Assembly (NCBI GenBank): GCA_017936785.1
Contig: JAGBEV010000061.1
Span: 28,823 to 92,822 of the forward strand
Direction: 5' to 3'
Source: Lachnospiraceae bacterium
GTDB taxonomy: Bacteria; Bacillota; Clostridia; Lachnospirales; Lachnospiraceae
Length of the DNA stretch: 64,000 nucleotides
Shown here piece by piece: positions 17,440-26,164 of the stretch (position 1 is the stretch's first letter; every line of letters begins with the position of its first letter). The translations under genes and the position numbers were made by a program. The notes under the pieces are model-generated. The model saw nothing but the letters and a program-made list of their open reading frames with translations. It was not told where the DNA came from and made no database searches.

Positions 17440-17913
17440 CTATTCTTCCCCTTGGGATAATTCCATTTTCAAAAGCTCTCTTGCCTTGGAAAGCCTGGTC
17501 TGAATGGTCGATTGATTTATATCAAGCATCTTTGCGATTTCTCCGGTGCTGTACCCTTCATAATAATATAAATATGTAGGAATACTGTACTTCGCCGTAA
17601 GACTCATGACCGCATCATATACATCCCGGTTCTCCTGCACTGCCTGTTTTCCCCAAAGACCGTCATCATATTCCACTCTTTTCTTAAACCACCACTTTTT
17701 CAACTGGCTTTTGCAGCAATTAGATGCCGTTACCACAAGCCACGCCTTTGTCCTTTCTTCTGTTTCAAAGACAAAACGACTGCTTAACAGACGGCAAAAT
17801 GTTTCCTGGGTCATATCCTGGGCATCTGACTGATTTTTCATATACAAAAAACATACCCTGTATACCGTATCAAAATATTGCTCATAGATTTGTTTTAATC
17901 TGTGCTCTTCCAC
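17440..17913 (-). CDS. ECF-type RNA polymerase sigma factor (157 aa)
   Basis: Sigma region 2 (YFDTVYRVCFLYMKNQSDAQ, DMTQETF) at about 13-42 and region 4 helix-turn-helix (YSTGEIAKMLDINQSTIQTR) at about 121-140; regions 1 and 3 are absent, so it is an ECF factor. A GTG start at 17913 has AAGGAGG with 6-base spacing. Its downstream neighbour is the likely anti-sigma factor. A perfect inverted repeat lies just upstream of the ribosome site and may be an operator. Confidence 0.92.
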   Translation of the reverse strand: MEEHRLKQIYEQYFDTVYRVCFLYMKNQSDAQDMTQETFCRLLSSRFVFETEERTKAWLVVTASNCCKSQLKKWWFKKRVEYDDGLWGKQAVQENRDVYDAVMSLTAKYSIPTYLYYYEGYSTGEIAKMLDINQSTIQTRLSKARELLKMELSQGEE

Positions 17914-17927
17914 TCCATTCCTCCTTT

Positions 17928-17949
17928 TTATAAGTGCTTATACTTATAA
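17928..17949. promoter_or_regulatory. Inverted repeat upstream of the ECF sigma gene
   Basis: TTATAAGT and ACTTATAA are perfect 8-base arms separated by 6 bases. The repeat sits directly 5' of the AAGGAGG of the ECF sigma gene, so it could be an operator or an mRNA hairpin that affects translation. No regulator is assigned. Confidence 0.5.
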
Positions 17950-18041
17950 AACTCTTTTCATATCATTTCTATCCTGAAAAAATAATTTATTTTTAAAAAA
18001 ACTTATTACAGTAAATTACAGTCCGGGTAAGAAAAAAGCAA

Positions 18042-18075
18042 TGAAGAAAAAGGGCAGGGCCAAAAGCCCCCCGAA
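18042..18075 (-). terminator. Possible terminator after the 218-aa membrane protein gene
   Basis: On the minus strand a GC-rich stem (GGGC/GCCC with flanking G and C runs around TTTTG) is followed by CCCTTTTTC. The stem is imperfect, so this is a weak call. It lies ~40 bases after the stop of the gene at 18113. Confidence 0.4.
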
Positions 18076-18112
18076 ATCAGTTTTATAATCAGGAAATTCC
18101 ACGAAAAAAAAT

Positions 18113-18769
18113 TTATAATATGAATAGACAAATGATGATCGTGATGATAACGGAAATTGTAACGGCAAAACCGTGGAGTTTTCCGTAATTGGGATAGACA
18201 ACCTTGATTTGAGGTTCTAAGTCTGTGTTGTTTATTTGATCTTCAAGAAGTTCTCTATTAAGAGGATTTCCTGCTGCAAGGGATTCCTGACAGGTTTCCA
18301 GATTTTCCAGGAGAATTCTGTATTTTTCAAGATAAGCCTGACAGCTTTGTATCTCAGTGCTGTATAAAGGCAGGGAAAAACGCCTGGCTGCCCATATACC
18401 TATGGCATTTTGTTTGTTGATGCAAAGAATGACCGTTCCTTTTATGATTTTAAAAAGACAAACGGGCATTACAAATATGTATGCAATATAACACAGTATG
18501 ACAGATATTGCTCCCATTGCCCATAAGAGAGCAACTCCTGTTTCTGTCATGGCAAGGGTCATGTTGCAGATCAATATGACGGCAGCCAGAATGCCGGCAA
18601 AAAGTTTCACCTCAAAAGCATGGTCCTTTTGTCTGCTTATGGCGCTTTCCATCTGTCCGGCTACCTGATATCTGGCAAATTCCACTTTTTTTATGTAATT
18701 ATCCAGAAAGTATTCATCCTCTGACAGGCAGGCAAAGGATATATTCGTTTCAATTGCTGTATGCTCCAA
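18113..18769 (-). CDS. Membrane protein of unknown function (218 aa)
   Basis: About 65 cytosolic residues precede two adjacent membrane helices (about 58-115), a helical charged middle with YLEKYRILLENLETCQE, and a final C-terminal helix. It resembles LemA-like or tail-anchored layouts only loosely; I do not recognise a family. A TTG start at 18769 is preferred since GGAGGG lies 6 bases upstream; the ATG at 18802 has no ribosome site. It has its own promoter (18835-18863) and is monocistronic. Confidence 0.65.
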   Translation of the reverse strand: MEHTAIETNISFACLSEDEYFLDNYIKKVEFARYQVAGQMESAISRQKDHAFEVKLFAGILAAVILICNMTLAMTETGVALLWAMGAISVILCYIAYIFVMPVCLFKIIKGTVILCINKQNAIGIWAARRFSLPLYSTEIQSCQAYLEKYRILLENLETCQESLAAGNPLNRELLEDQINNTDLEPQIKVVYPNYGKLHGFAVTISVIITIIICLFIL

Positions 18770-18834
18770 AAAATTCCCTCCCGACAGTATAATAATTATC
18801 ATATATAAAAAACAATCATATCGCTGTCCTGACT

Positions 18835-18863
18835 ATAATACAAAATGCCGGATAACGCTACAA
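18835..18863 (-). promoter_or_regulatory. Promoter of the 218-aa membrane protein gene
   Basis: Minus strand TTGTAG (18858-18863), 17-base spacer, TATTAT (18835-18840), giving a start of transcription near 18828, about 60 bases upstream of the TTG codon. Confidence 0.55.
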
Positions 18864-18942
18864 TTGTTTTTCATGTAATTTCATTATTTATTATTATTGA
18901 ATTGCAGATCCAATGATATTTCCAATCTTTTTCAAAGGTTTC

Positions 18943-20766
18943 CTATTCTTCCCCTCTCCCGCTCAAAAGCTGCAGCGGCTCTTCTTTCAGATTGCCCCAT
19001 GTAAAAATGCCTGACACTAAAACCGCAAAAGCAAAAAGAGCTGTGCCTGACAGAATCGTTACCGCCATGTTGCTGTCGGACCCCCGGCTTACTTCTTCTT
19101 CATCAGGCTCTTCATAGACAATTCCCGCACTGTAGGCAGTATCAAAGGTTTCCTTTCCTTCCATACCGCCTGCAATTTTGCCGGTCAGATACCAGCCGGC
19201 AATACAGCCTATGATGCAGCCTACGACTGCGATCAAAAGAATACCCGACATCAACGACACTCCGCTTTGTCCTTTGGACGCTCCAAGCGACCGCTCTACG
19301 GCGGTTCTCTTTTTTTGTCTGGTGATCATTAAATGACAGAAGAACACCATGACCAGCACTGCCATGACAATTCCCGCTCCCACCAGGATCAAAGCCATCC
19401 GTTCCATCTGCTTAATGCCCGCTTCCAGCCTGGAATATCCTTTGTCATAAAAATGGATTTCCACATCATCAATTCCCTTTGCCTCCCAGGCTGTCATAAA
19501 TTCATCTATGGTTCCGTTGGGAATACGGAAAGAGGTATTATAAGGTTTCATGGGTCCTGCAAAACCAATGTTATTTTCATCGCTGTTTTCAATGGAGCCG
19601 GCAGGAATGATGATCTCATTTTCATGAAGCTCGTATCCCGTATCAAGATTTCCTGATGGCAGTGAATTATATATTCCCGCCACAGTATAATCCGCCTCAA
19701 AGAAATTTTCAAACTGCTGCCCATCAGCAGTTAAAGAACAGCGTCCCCATCCGATTGCGGCAGGCTGTGCATAATTGGCATAGGAAAATCCCAGATGCAG
19801 GGTGTCACCTACTTTAATACCGTTTCTTCTGGCAAAAGCAAATGGGACCAGACAGACTTTATTTCCGTTTTCATAATCCTCTGCCAAAAAAGTATTGCCA
19901 TCTCCCACATATGCATCTCCTGTATAAAATGCCATGATCAGGTTTAGATCAGCAGTAGCTGTTACAGGTATGGTATGATAGATCATTTCCTTTTCCCTGA
20001 CCCATGCCTCCCAAATCCTGTCATGTCCGTTTTCATAAAAAGCAGCATCAACTATTTCAACATCAAGCTCCGGCAAACTGTTTTCCATAAGCGTTCCGTC
20101 CGCATTTGCCTGACTGGAGGAAGGTCCGCCTGCAGGATACCATTCATAAGGATTATTGTCCGGATTTCCCATTTCCCATCCGTGAGGTATTCCGTTATAT
20201 ACATTCATGATGTAGGTTTTATCCGCATACATCATCTCCGGGTTTTCATGATAGTGATCACAGAAATAGAATTCCCCCATGTTCAGATCATAAACCTCAA
20301 AGAGCACTTCCTTTACTTCCATTTTCACCGGATGGTCGGGAACACAATCCTCAACGGGAGAGGCGATGACAATCGCTTCATGATGCCATCCCGACTTATC
20401 ATCCAGTATTTTATATTCCGGCAGATATACATTATAAAAGGCTCTTTGCTCCGGTTTGCTGATATAAGAAACCCCTTCCATGTCCAGAGCAGAAAGCGGT
20501 ACTGTCTCACCATATTCCGCAGAATTAAAGTATCTGTAATCCTGTTTTTCTGCGTCCCACTGTCCCTGTCTTGTTACGGAAACAGGTGTCTGTTCCACCG
20601 TACCCATGGTCATAAATGCTTCTTCAAACCTCTTTATATTCTGTTTACACAAATATTCCAGATTACAGCCCATACAAAGGAGCAGAGCGCACAGACAGAT
20701 CAATAATAAAAACAAGACCGTTTTTACCTTTGTCCTGAAAAGCTGCCGGATGCTGTTCTTAATCAT
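18943..20766 (-). CDS. ABC transporter permease, FtsX/MacB-like (607 aa)
   Basis: One N-terminal helix (about 15-35), a large extracellular domain (about 40-455) and three C-terminal helices with the FtsX-type KKRTAVERSLGASKGQ loop between the first two. This is the MacB/LolE-like layout of exporters or mechanotransmission ABC systems. ATG 20766 has AGGTGA upstream and overlaps the ATPase stop by 8 bases. It works with the ATPase at 20759-21451 and the other permease at 21465-22706. The likely cargo (antimicrobial peptide, lipoprotein) is unknown. Confidence 0.85.
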   Translation of the reverse strand: MIKNSIRQLFRTKVKTVLFLLLICLCALLLCMGCNLEYLCKQNIKRFEEAFMTMGTVEQTPVSVTRQGQWDAEKQDYRYFNSAEYGETVPLSALDMEGVSYISKPEQRAFYNVYLPEYKILDDKSGWHHEAIVIASPVEDCVPDHPVKMEVKEVLFEVYDLNMGEFYFCDHYHENPEMMYADKTYIMNVYNGIPHGWEMGNPDNNPYEWYPAGGPSSSQANADGTLMENSLPELDVEIVDAAFYENGHDRIWEAWVREKEMIYHTIPVTATADLNLIMAFYTGDAYVGDGNTFLAEDYENGNKVCLVPFAFARRNGIKVGDTLHLGFSYANYAQPAAIGWGRCSLTADGQQFENFFEADYTVAGIYNSLPSGNLDTGYELHENEIIIPAGSIENSDENNIGFAGPMKPYNTSFRIPNGTIDEFMTAWEAKGIDDVEIHFYDKGYSRLEAGIKQMERMALILVGAGIVMAVLVMVFFCHLMITRQKKRTAVERSLGASKGQSGVSLMSGILLIAVVGCIIGCIAGWYLTGKIAGGMEGKETFDTAYSAGIVYEEPDEEEVSRGSDSNMAVTILSGTALFAFAVLVSGIFTWGNLKEEPLQLLSGRGEE

Positions 20767-21451
20767 AGGCTTCACCTGTCTTACTTTCCGCAGTCAGGCA
20801 GCCGTCCCTCATTCTATAGGTTGCGTCCGCCTCTTTTGCCACTTCCGGATTATGGGTAATGACGATCACTGTATACCCTTTTTCATGTGCCAGTTTTTTT
20901 AACAGTTCCACAATATGCTGTTCATTTTCCGTATCCAGATTACCCGTAGGCTCATCCGCCAGCAGGATTTTCCCGCCTGCGGAAAGGGCTCTTGCAATAG
21001 CTACCCTCTGCTGCTCTCCGCCGCTCATCATCAAAGGGAACTGACGGAATATCTTTTCCGTAAGCCCTACGGAAATCAGCAATTCTTCCGCTTTCTTTGC
21101 CGCTTCTTTTCTTTTTATCTTTTTCATTTCCATCGGATACATGACATTTTCTTTTGCCGTCAGCAGAGGAAAAAGCTGAAAGGACTGATAAACCACAGAA
21201 GCAGTATCCCTTCGGTAATGATCTCTGTTTATTTTGCTTAAATCCTTTCCTTCTACAGTAATACAGCCATCATCCGCTACATCCAGTCCCGCCAGAAGGG
21301 ATAACAAAGTGCTCTTACCGCTGCCCGATTCCCCTACAATGGCATAGATCAGCCCTTTTTCAAAGGAACAGGATACATTCTTTACCGCATGAACGGTCTG
21401 GTATTTTGTCTTATAAGAATAATTGACATTTTCCACCTTTATGATTTCCAT
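20759..21451 (-). CDS. ABC transporter ATP-binding protein, MacB/LolD-like (230 aa)
   Basis: Complete nucleotide-binding domain: Walker A GESGSGKST (about 39-47), signature MSGGEQQRVAIARAL, Walker B ILLADEPTGNLD and the H-loop VITHNPE. LolD/MacB/SalX type by the PTGNLDTEN sequence. Two ATG codons in a row follow GGAGGG; 21451 gives the better 6-base spacing. It lies between two FtsX-type permeases with overlapping or near-overlapping ends, so the three form one transporter. Confidence 0.92.
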   Translation of the reverse strand: MEIIKVENVNYSYKTKYQTVHAVKNVSCSFEKGLIYAIVGESGSGKSTLLSLLAGLDVADDGCITVEGKDLSKINRDHYRRDTASVVYQSFQLFPLLTAKENVMYPMEMKKIKRKEAAKKAEELLISVGLTEKIFRQFPLMMSGGEQQRVAIARALSAGGKILLADEPTGNLDTENEQHIVELLKKLAHEKGYTVIVITHNPEVAKEADATYRMRDGCLTAESKTGEAYD

Positions 21452-21464
21452 CATTTTCCCTCCA

Positions 21465-22706
21465 TTAATCATTTTTTGAAAGTACTGTCATAACGCTCAA
21501 TCTCCTTAAAGGCAATAGCGCCGCCCCTTCTCCCAATACATAACAGCACATAAATGCACCGGTAACAGAAACCATAAGCTGCCAGCCTGCTTTCAGAAAA
21601 ACCAGGCTGCACAGACTGCCCGCAAAACACCCTGCCAAAGCTGTAAAACCGTATTCCAGACAAAGAGTTAAAAAACAACTCCCATAGCTTTGCCCCAGAG
21701 ACCTCATAATGGCATATTCCGCCCTTCTTCCCCTCATCAAAAGACTGGCTGTCACATAGCCGATACACAAAATTGCGATTCCCATAAAAGGCAGCATGCC
21801 CGTAAACAGCGCTTCATTCCTCAATAGTTGTTCTGCTGCCTGAATAAAGGTTTCATCCCGGACGATCAGAGCATTTCCGTCATACTGGTATTCTGCCGCC
21901 GGTATCACCTCCATAAACTGCAGATCATGCATTTCCTGTTTCAATTCATTGAGTTTATATGGATCTTTGACCAAAAAAGCCCCTGTATCTGCAAAAAATT
22001 CCAATTCTGCTTCATGAAAGACCATCCGGACAGTTTCAAAGGGAAAGATCACATCAGGCTTGTCTCCGGTCCCCTTGTAATTTTCCATATTCATAAAGCC
22101 TGCCACCACATAATCTTCCGTTTCCAGAGGTTCAATAAAAATCTCATGTCCGTTCCCGTACCGGTAATAGGCAATGGTAAGGGGAATCTTCTCCCCCAGC
22201 TTTACTCCCTGTTCTTTTGCAACAGCCTCATCCACTATACATAATCTTTCCGAAGAAGAAAAAAACTCACGGGCATCTAAATCCTTTTCCATTCCCTCTT
22301 CTATTCCCCCAAAGATGATCTCCTCTTCCAAAAATCCCGGAATACCGTCCACGGCAGTTATCCCTGCCGCATAATAGTTTAATTTATCCGGATAATCCTC
22401 CCAGGCAAATGATCCAAAACCCATCTTAAGCTGCATGGAAAAAACCGGATCGGTGATATATTCCGAATTCATCACGCCGTCTATGTATTGTTCTTTGATC
22501 TTCAAGCCCGAAGATAATGTACCATTTAAATTGCTGATAACCCCATCTACCTTTACGACTTTGGGGAGCTCTAAAAGCTGCTGCTTTATCCCGGCGATAT
22601 TTCCCATATAAGCATTCAAAAGAATCACTGTCAGGCAGCAGATCAACAGATTTAAGATCGTTTTCTTTTTATGCCGTATGCCATTTTCCAGCGCCCTTTG
22701 TATCAT
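21465..22706 (-). CDS. ABC transporter permease, FtsX-like (413 aa)
   Basis: N-terminal helix (about 17-37), extracellular domain (about 40-300), then helices near 305-330, 350-375 and 378-402 with the cytosolic MRGRRAEYAIMRSLGQSYGS loop typical of FtsX permeases. GAGGTGG lies 8 bases before ATG 22706. Shorter outer domain than its partner at 18943-20766, so the transporter is probably a heterodimer. It follows an ECF sigma/anti-sigma pair by 15 bases, which suggests control by that sigma factor. Confidence 0.85.
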   Translation of the reverse strand: MIQRALENGIRHKKKTILNLLICCLTVILLNAYMGNIAGIKQQLLELPKVVKVDGVISNLNGTLSSGLKIKEQYIDGVMNSEYITDPVFSMQLKMGFGSFAWEDYPDKLNYYAAGITAVDGIPGFLEEEIIFGGIEEGMEKDLDAREFFSSSERLCIVDEAVAKEQGVKLGEKIPLTIAYYRYGNGHEIFIEPLETEDYVVAGFMNMENYKGTGDKPDVIFPFETVRMVFHEAELEFFADTGAFLVKDPYKLNELKQEMHDLQFMEVIPAAEYQYDGNALIVRDETFIQAAEQLLRNEALFTGMLPFMGIAILCIGYVTASLLMRGRRAEYAIMRSLGQSYGSCFLTLCLEYGFTALAGCFAGSLCSLVFLKAGWQLMVSVTGAFMCCYVLGEGAALLPLRRLSVMTVLSKND

Positions 22707-22720
22707 AAATAAAACCACCT

Positions 22721-23299
22721 CTATTCATTTTTCAATTCCACATAGCACTCTTTTCCTTCTTTCATGAGAGTCAGAATATATTTCCCCTTTTGTTCCCCAT
22801 TTTCTCCGGTAATATAAACGATCATATCCGTTTCCATATGCTCCGGAAAATCATATTCCTCATCGTCATGGACATACCATTTAATGGTATTTTCATCATT
22901 GTATATAAAATCCACTCCTACAGTTGCCCCTGATTTTATGCAATAATACTCGCTTTCATCAGACGTTTCCAGCCGAAATACATATCCCCATGCTGTCTCA
23001 TTGGATTTCTGCAGTTGTTTCTTTTCTCCCACAGAAAGCACCATCCATTCATCTTCTCCCAGACTTGCAGCATACACTGTAAGACCGTTTTGATTTTTTT
23101 GAAAAATGCCTGCCAGAACACCTGCAGCTATGATACATATAACAGCTGCGGCGGCTGCCACCAGCATATACCGCATTCCCGCCCTCGACTTTTTGTATTT
23201 TTCACTATGAAGATTGCCCAATATCCGTTCTTTGGCTTCTTCATCCGGCTCTATCTGTTGGACCAGTTCTTTCATTTCATTCCATGTCTTTTCATCCAT
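22721..23299 (-). CDS. Anti-sigma-like membrane protein (192 aa)
   Basis: Short cytosolic N-terminus (MDEKTWNEMKELVQQIEPDE), one membrane helix at about 45-66 and a small extracellular domain rich in aromatic and acidic residues. ATG 23299 overlaps the ECF sigma gene by 8 bases and has GGGAGGGC 7 bases upstream, so the two are translated together. By layout and position it is the anti-sigma factor of that sigma. No known sensor domain is recognised. Confidence 0.72.
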   Translation of the reverse strand: MDEKTWNEMKELVQQIEPDEEAKERILGNLHSEKYKKSRAGMRYMLVAAAAAVICIIAAGVLAGIFQKNQNGLTVYAASLGEDEWMVLSVGEKKQLQKSNETAWGYVFRLETSDESEYYCIKSGATVGVDFIYNDENTIKWYVHDDEEYDFPEHMETDMIVYITGENGEQKGKYILTLMKEGKECYVELKNE

Positions 23300-23765
23300 T
23301 TTCATGCCCTCCCAGCAATTCATTCAATTTTTCACGGCCCCGTTCCAGGCGTTTCTTCACAGCCGCCTCTGAAACCTTTAATATTCTGGCTGCTTCCCGT
23401 ATTTTATATCCCTCTACATAATAGAGCAGAAAAACCTCTTTATATTTTGGGGGCAACCCCATGAGGGCTTCCATGAGCCGGCAATCTTCCTCTTTTTCAT
23501 AGATCATTCCCAATTGTTCCAGGGGAATAGAAGGATGCTTTTGGTAAAACCGCAGCTTATTTTTGCAAATATTGATATTTACCCGCAAAAGCCACGCCTT
23601 GATATGTTCCCTGTCCTGAAATTCCTTCTGATGCTCCATATATTTGATCAAAGTGTCCTGAACTGCATCTTCCGCATCATGCCTGCTTTTCAGCATCACT
23701 ACCCCTACCCGATAGAGCATGTTGCCAAAGGTCTCAAAAACCTCTTCTACTTCCACTTCTTTCAC
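23292..23765 (-). CDS. ECF-type RNA polymerase sigma factor (157 aa)
   Basis: Region 2 (MLYRVGVVMLKSRHDAEDAV, QDTLIKY) and region 4 (YKIREAARILKVSEAAVKKR) are intact. The start is unclear: GTG 23765 has no leader room because a TTGACA-17-TATAAA promoter ends only ~6 bases before it, and GTG 23756 follows AAGGCGGTG. The gene heads an operon with an anti-sigma factor and a three-gene ABC transporter, suggesting a cell-envelope stress or antimicrobial peptide response (inference). Confidence 0.88.
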   Translation of the reverse strand: MKEVEVEEVFETFGNMLYRVGVVMLKSRHDAEDAVQDTLIKYMEHQKEFQDREHIKAWLLRVNINICKNKLRFYQKHPSIPLEQLGMIYEKEEDCRLMEALMGLPPKYKEVFLLYYVEGYKIREAARILKVSEAAVKKRLERGREKLNELLGGHENG

Positions 23766-23770
23766 CGCCT

Positions 23771-23799
23771 TTTATAATAAACACACCTGAGTGTGTCAA
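23771..23799 (-). promoter_or_regulatory. Promoter of the second ECF module
   Basis: Minus strand TTGACA (23794-23799), 17-base spacer, TATAAA (23771-23776). The spacer includes the inverted repeat ACACAC-CTGA-GTGTGT (23781-23796). Transcription would start at or next to the GTG start codon region. Confidence 0.65.
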
Positions 23800-23810
23800 A
23801 AAGTGACATT

Positions 23811-23840
23811 GAAAAAGGCGGTTTTATGACCGCCTTTTAA
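23811..23840 (-). terminator. Rho-independent terminator between ECF modules
   Basis: AAAAGGCGGT (23813-23822) pairs with ACCGCCTTTT (23829-23838) around a 6-base loop. On the minus strand a T run follows, ending the third ECF module; the flanking A/T tracts also allow action on the plus strand. Confidence 0.88.
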
Positions 23841-23875
23841 TTTGTTCATTCGATTACAAATTAGTGAACAGACTT

Positions 23876-25042
23876 TTATTCCGCCTGCTTTGGTACATAA
23901 ATTGCAAAGGTTACCGAACCGTCTTCATTTAATGTAAACACCTCAATGAGCATGCTCTCCAATAAATCATCACTAAGTGAATATCCCCCGATAAAGGGCA
24001 CACCGCACTTTTTATCCGGGAACATATCCCACACAGGTTTTTCTCCTTCACCGCCGCTTCCGTTCTCCAGTTCATAAGAATATTTAACATATCCTTCCTG
24101 ATCCGGTGTTAAAGTCTGTACTGTAGATTCAATCCTTTCAGCGTAGTCGTCCAGATTTTCAGCGGTAAGATGATCCATAAATTCCTGAACTTCCATGGGG
24201 ATTTCCTCAACTTCATCCTCTGTACTTTCCATTGATTCAGCCCATTGCTCCAAATATGCCCTAGCTGCTTCCCTGTCTCCCTTAACCGGATCTATGGGAA
24301 GATCAAACAATGCGTTGACACCGTCATAGCCTTCTCTTCTTGTAATTTCACCTGTCCCAGCATCATAGCTATAAGCCTGCTGATCATAAAAAGCACCGGA
24401 ATTTACGCAAAAGTATAAGCCTCTGTCAGCAAAGATCTCAACATTATCACATTCTACCAAACGATACAAAATACCATCCTGTTCAAATTCATGATATCCT
24501 CCGCCCATGGACATGGCACTGTACTGATTAGGATCAAGTCCCCTGATCAGGGGAGACATAAAAAACACTTCATTGATATAAGCTTCATCACTGGTCTTTG
24601 GCATAGGGCTTCCATCTTCCTTCTCTACTGCCGCTACCACATAAGTCTTGTCGTCTTTTACACCATTTTCTTCTACACATTCCGATAGATTTTCACCGCT
24701 TGTTACACCAAGCAGTGTAATGGTATAGCCGCCTATGGTCTGCTTTTCATTGACTAAAACCGCATCATCGCCTTCAAATGCCGCAGCCAGCTTTCCCATT
24801 TCATTTTCTGAAGCCACCTGCGCCGGAGTCAGATATTTCCATGCCGCAAATGCCGTTCCCGATCCCAGAACAAATACTGCCGCAGCAATTGCTGCCGCCA
24901 TGGGCAGCCGTCCTATTTTTCCTTTTTTTTCTGTCATACGCTCCATCTCCTTTACTTTCTTCAGAGTCCGCTCATTTAACCGGGCTCCGGGTTGTTCTAC
25001 CGGAGAAAGGGCCTGTTTTAAAAGTTCATCTATATTATTCAT
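23876..25042 (-). CDS. Anti-sigma-like membrane protein with large outer domain (388 aa)
   Basis: Short cytosolic part (about 1-45, DELLKQALSPVEQP, ERTLKKVKEMERM), one membrane helix (about 47-68, AAAIAAAVFVLGSGTAFAAW) and a long extracellular domain of about 320 residues with many acidic residues. GGAGG sits 9 bases before the ATG, which overlaps the ECF sigma gene by 8 bases. It is the likely anti-sigma factor of that gene. The outer domain is not one I recognise; DUF4179-like membership is possible. Confidence 0.7.
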   Translation of the reverse strand: MNNIDELLKQALSPVEQPGARLNERTLKKVKEMERMTEKKGKIGRLPMAAAIAAAVFVLGSGTAFAAWKYLTPAQVASENEMGKLAAAFEGDDAVLVNEKQTIGGYTITLLGVTSGENLSECVEENGVKDDKTYVVAAVEKEDGSPMPKTSDEAYINEVFFMSPLIRGLDPNQYSAMSMGGGYHEFEQDGILYRLVECDNVEIFADRGLYFCVNSGAFYDQQAYSYDAGTGEITRREGYDGVNALFDLPIDPVKGDREAARAYLEQWAESMESTEDEVEEIPMEVQEFMDHLTAENLDDYAERIESTVQTLTPDQEGYVKYSYELENGSGGEGEKPVWDMFPDKKCGVPFIGGYSLSDDLLESMLIEVFTLNEDGSVTFAIYVPKQAE

Positions 25043-25559
25043 CTAAAACAACCTCCAGTTCTTCTTTCAAGATCATTCTGGCTTTGTGAAGCCTGCTTTT
25101 CACTGTTCCTATGGGTAAATCCAGGATTCCTGCAATTTCCGAAAGATTCATATCCTCCATGTAATATAAAAGTATGACGCTTTTATACTTTTCATCAAGG
25201 ACTGATACCGCCTCATAGACCATTTCCTTTTCCACTTTGGAAACAAAGGTCTCTTCCGGCGTTTCTGCCTGGCTTTCCAGCATATCGATCTTTTCATTTC
25301 CCAGACTTTCCATTGCTGCGATCCGGTTTCTCCACGCATACTTTCTTTTTTTGTTTTTCCATAGATTCATGGCAACCGTCAGCAGAAAGCTTTTGGGATT
25401 TTGTCCTGCATCCATCCTTTTACACTGTTCCACTGCCTTTACAAAAGTATCCTGATATAGATCATCAGCTTCCTGCTTACTTCCTGTCAGATATCTGCAA
25501 AAGGAATAGATTTCTTTTCCATAGGTTTCGATCCATTTTTCCAGTTCGTTCATTGTCAT
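25035..25559 (-). CDS. ECF-type RNA polymerase sigma factor, SigW/RpoE-like (174 aa)
   Basis: Region 2 (IYSFCRYLTGSKQEADDLYQ, DTFVKAVEQ) at about 14-45 and region 4 (NLSEIAGILDLPIGTVKSRL, HKAR) at about 137-160. ATG 25559 (MTMNEL) has AGGGAA upstream; the frame extends to 25604 without a ribosome site. Paired with the anti-sigma gene at 23876-25042. A possible ECF-like motif GAACC near 25630-25640 upstream may be a self-activated promoter, but this is weak. Confidence 0.9.
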   Translation of the reverse strand: MTMNELEKWIETYGKEIYSFCRYLTGSKQEADDLYQDTFVKAVEQCKRMDAGQNPKSFLLTVAMNLWKNKKRKYAWRNRIAAMESLGNEKIDMLESQAETPEETFVSKVEKEMVYEAVSVLDEKYKSVILLYYMEDMNLSEIAGILDLPIGTVKSRLHKARMILKEELEVVLDE

Positions 25560-25742
25560 TGTTGTTCCCTGCCTGTAAGACGTCTTAAAGGTTTTGCCCT
25601 TCACCTGATTATTGTCATATCATAGGAAAAGGTTCATAATTTTTTTAATTTCATCCAATTTATGATTTGCGCAAATATGGGTGACACATTATGAAATGCT
25701 TCTTTCATGCGCCACCCACTCCATTTACTGCTTCCGGATCAA

Positions 25743-25985
25743 TTACTGCATCTGAATTTTCAGTTCTTTTCCCAGACATCTTGCCACTTTGATCAATAAG
25801 TCCAGACTGGGATTATAATTTCCGCTTTCCAGCCGGGAAATGTTTGATTTCTGAGTACCTGCTTTTTTTGCCAGATCAGCCTTTCTTTATAATCTTCCAT
25901 ATACTTCCTTGCACGTTCTATTTCATTTATGGGTGTTTTCACCGTTTTCTTTTTGATAAAACTCTACATGATAGATGTGATCCAC
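25743..25985 (-). pseudogene. HigBA-type toxin-antitoxin remnant (broken)
   Basis: On the minus strand a GTG at 25985 with AAGGAAAG upstream begins DHIYHVEFYQKENGE, like the start of a RelE/HigB toxin, then stops. In another frame TPINEIERARKYMEDYKER appears, and after a further shift ADLAKKAGTQKSNISRLESG and NPSLDLLIKVARCLGKEL follow, a clear XRE helix-turn-helix antitoxin end with stop at 25743. So most of the toxin is deleted and the antitoxin is frameshifted. No intact product is expected. The 606-base gap 25559-26165 holds only this and the hairpin at 26122-26160. Confidence 0.72.
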
Positions 25986-26121
25986 CTTCTTTCCTTATGT
26001 TATCACATACGATAACTTTTTTAAGTATTTTTTTAATTTTTTTGAAATTTCGGACTGATGTGTCCTTAGAAAATGAAATATAGATGAAAGGATATTATAA
26101 AAATATGATCTTATTTTTAGG

Positions 26122-26160
26122 GACAGGAATCAAATTACAATTTATCCTTTGATTCCTGTC
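26122..26160 (-). terminator. Strong hairpin after the GDSL esterase gene
   Basis: GACAGGAATCAAA (26122-26134) and TTTGATTCCTGTC (26148-26160) are perfect 13-base arms. It begins 5 bases after the stop of the gene ending at 26165. A clear T run is missing on the minus strand, so it may instead protect the mRNA 3' end. Confidence 0.55.
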
Positions 26161-26164
26161 ATTC

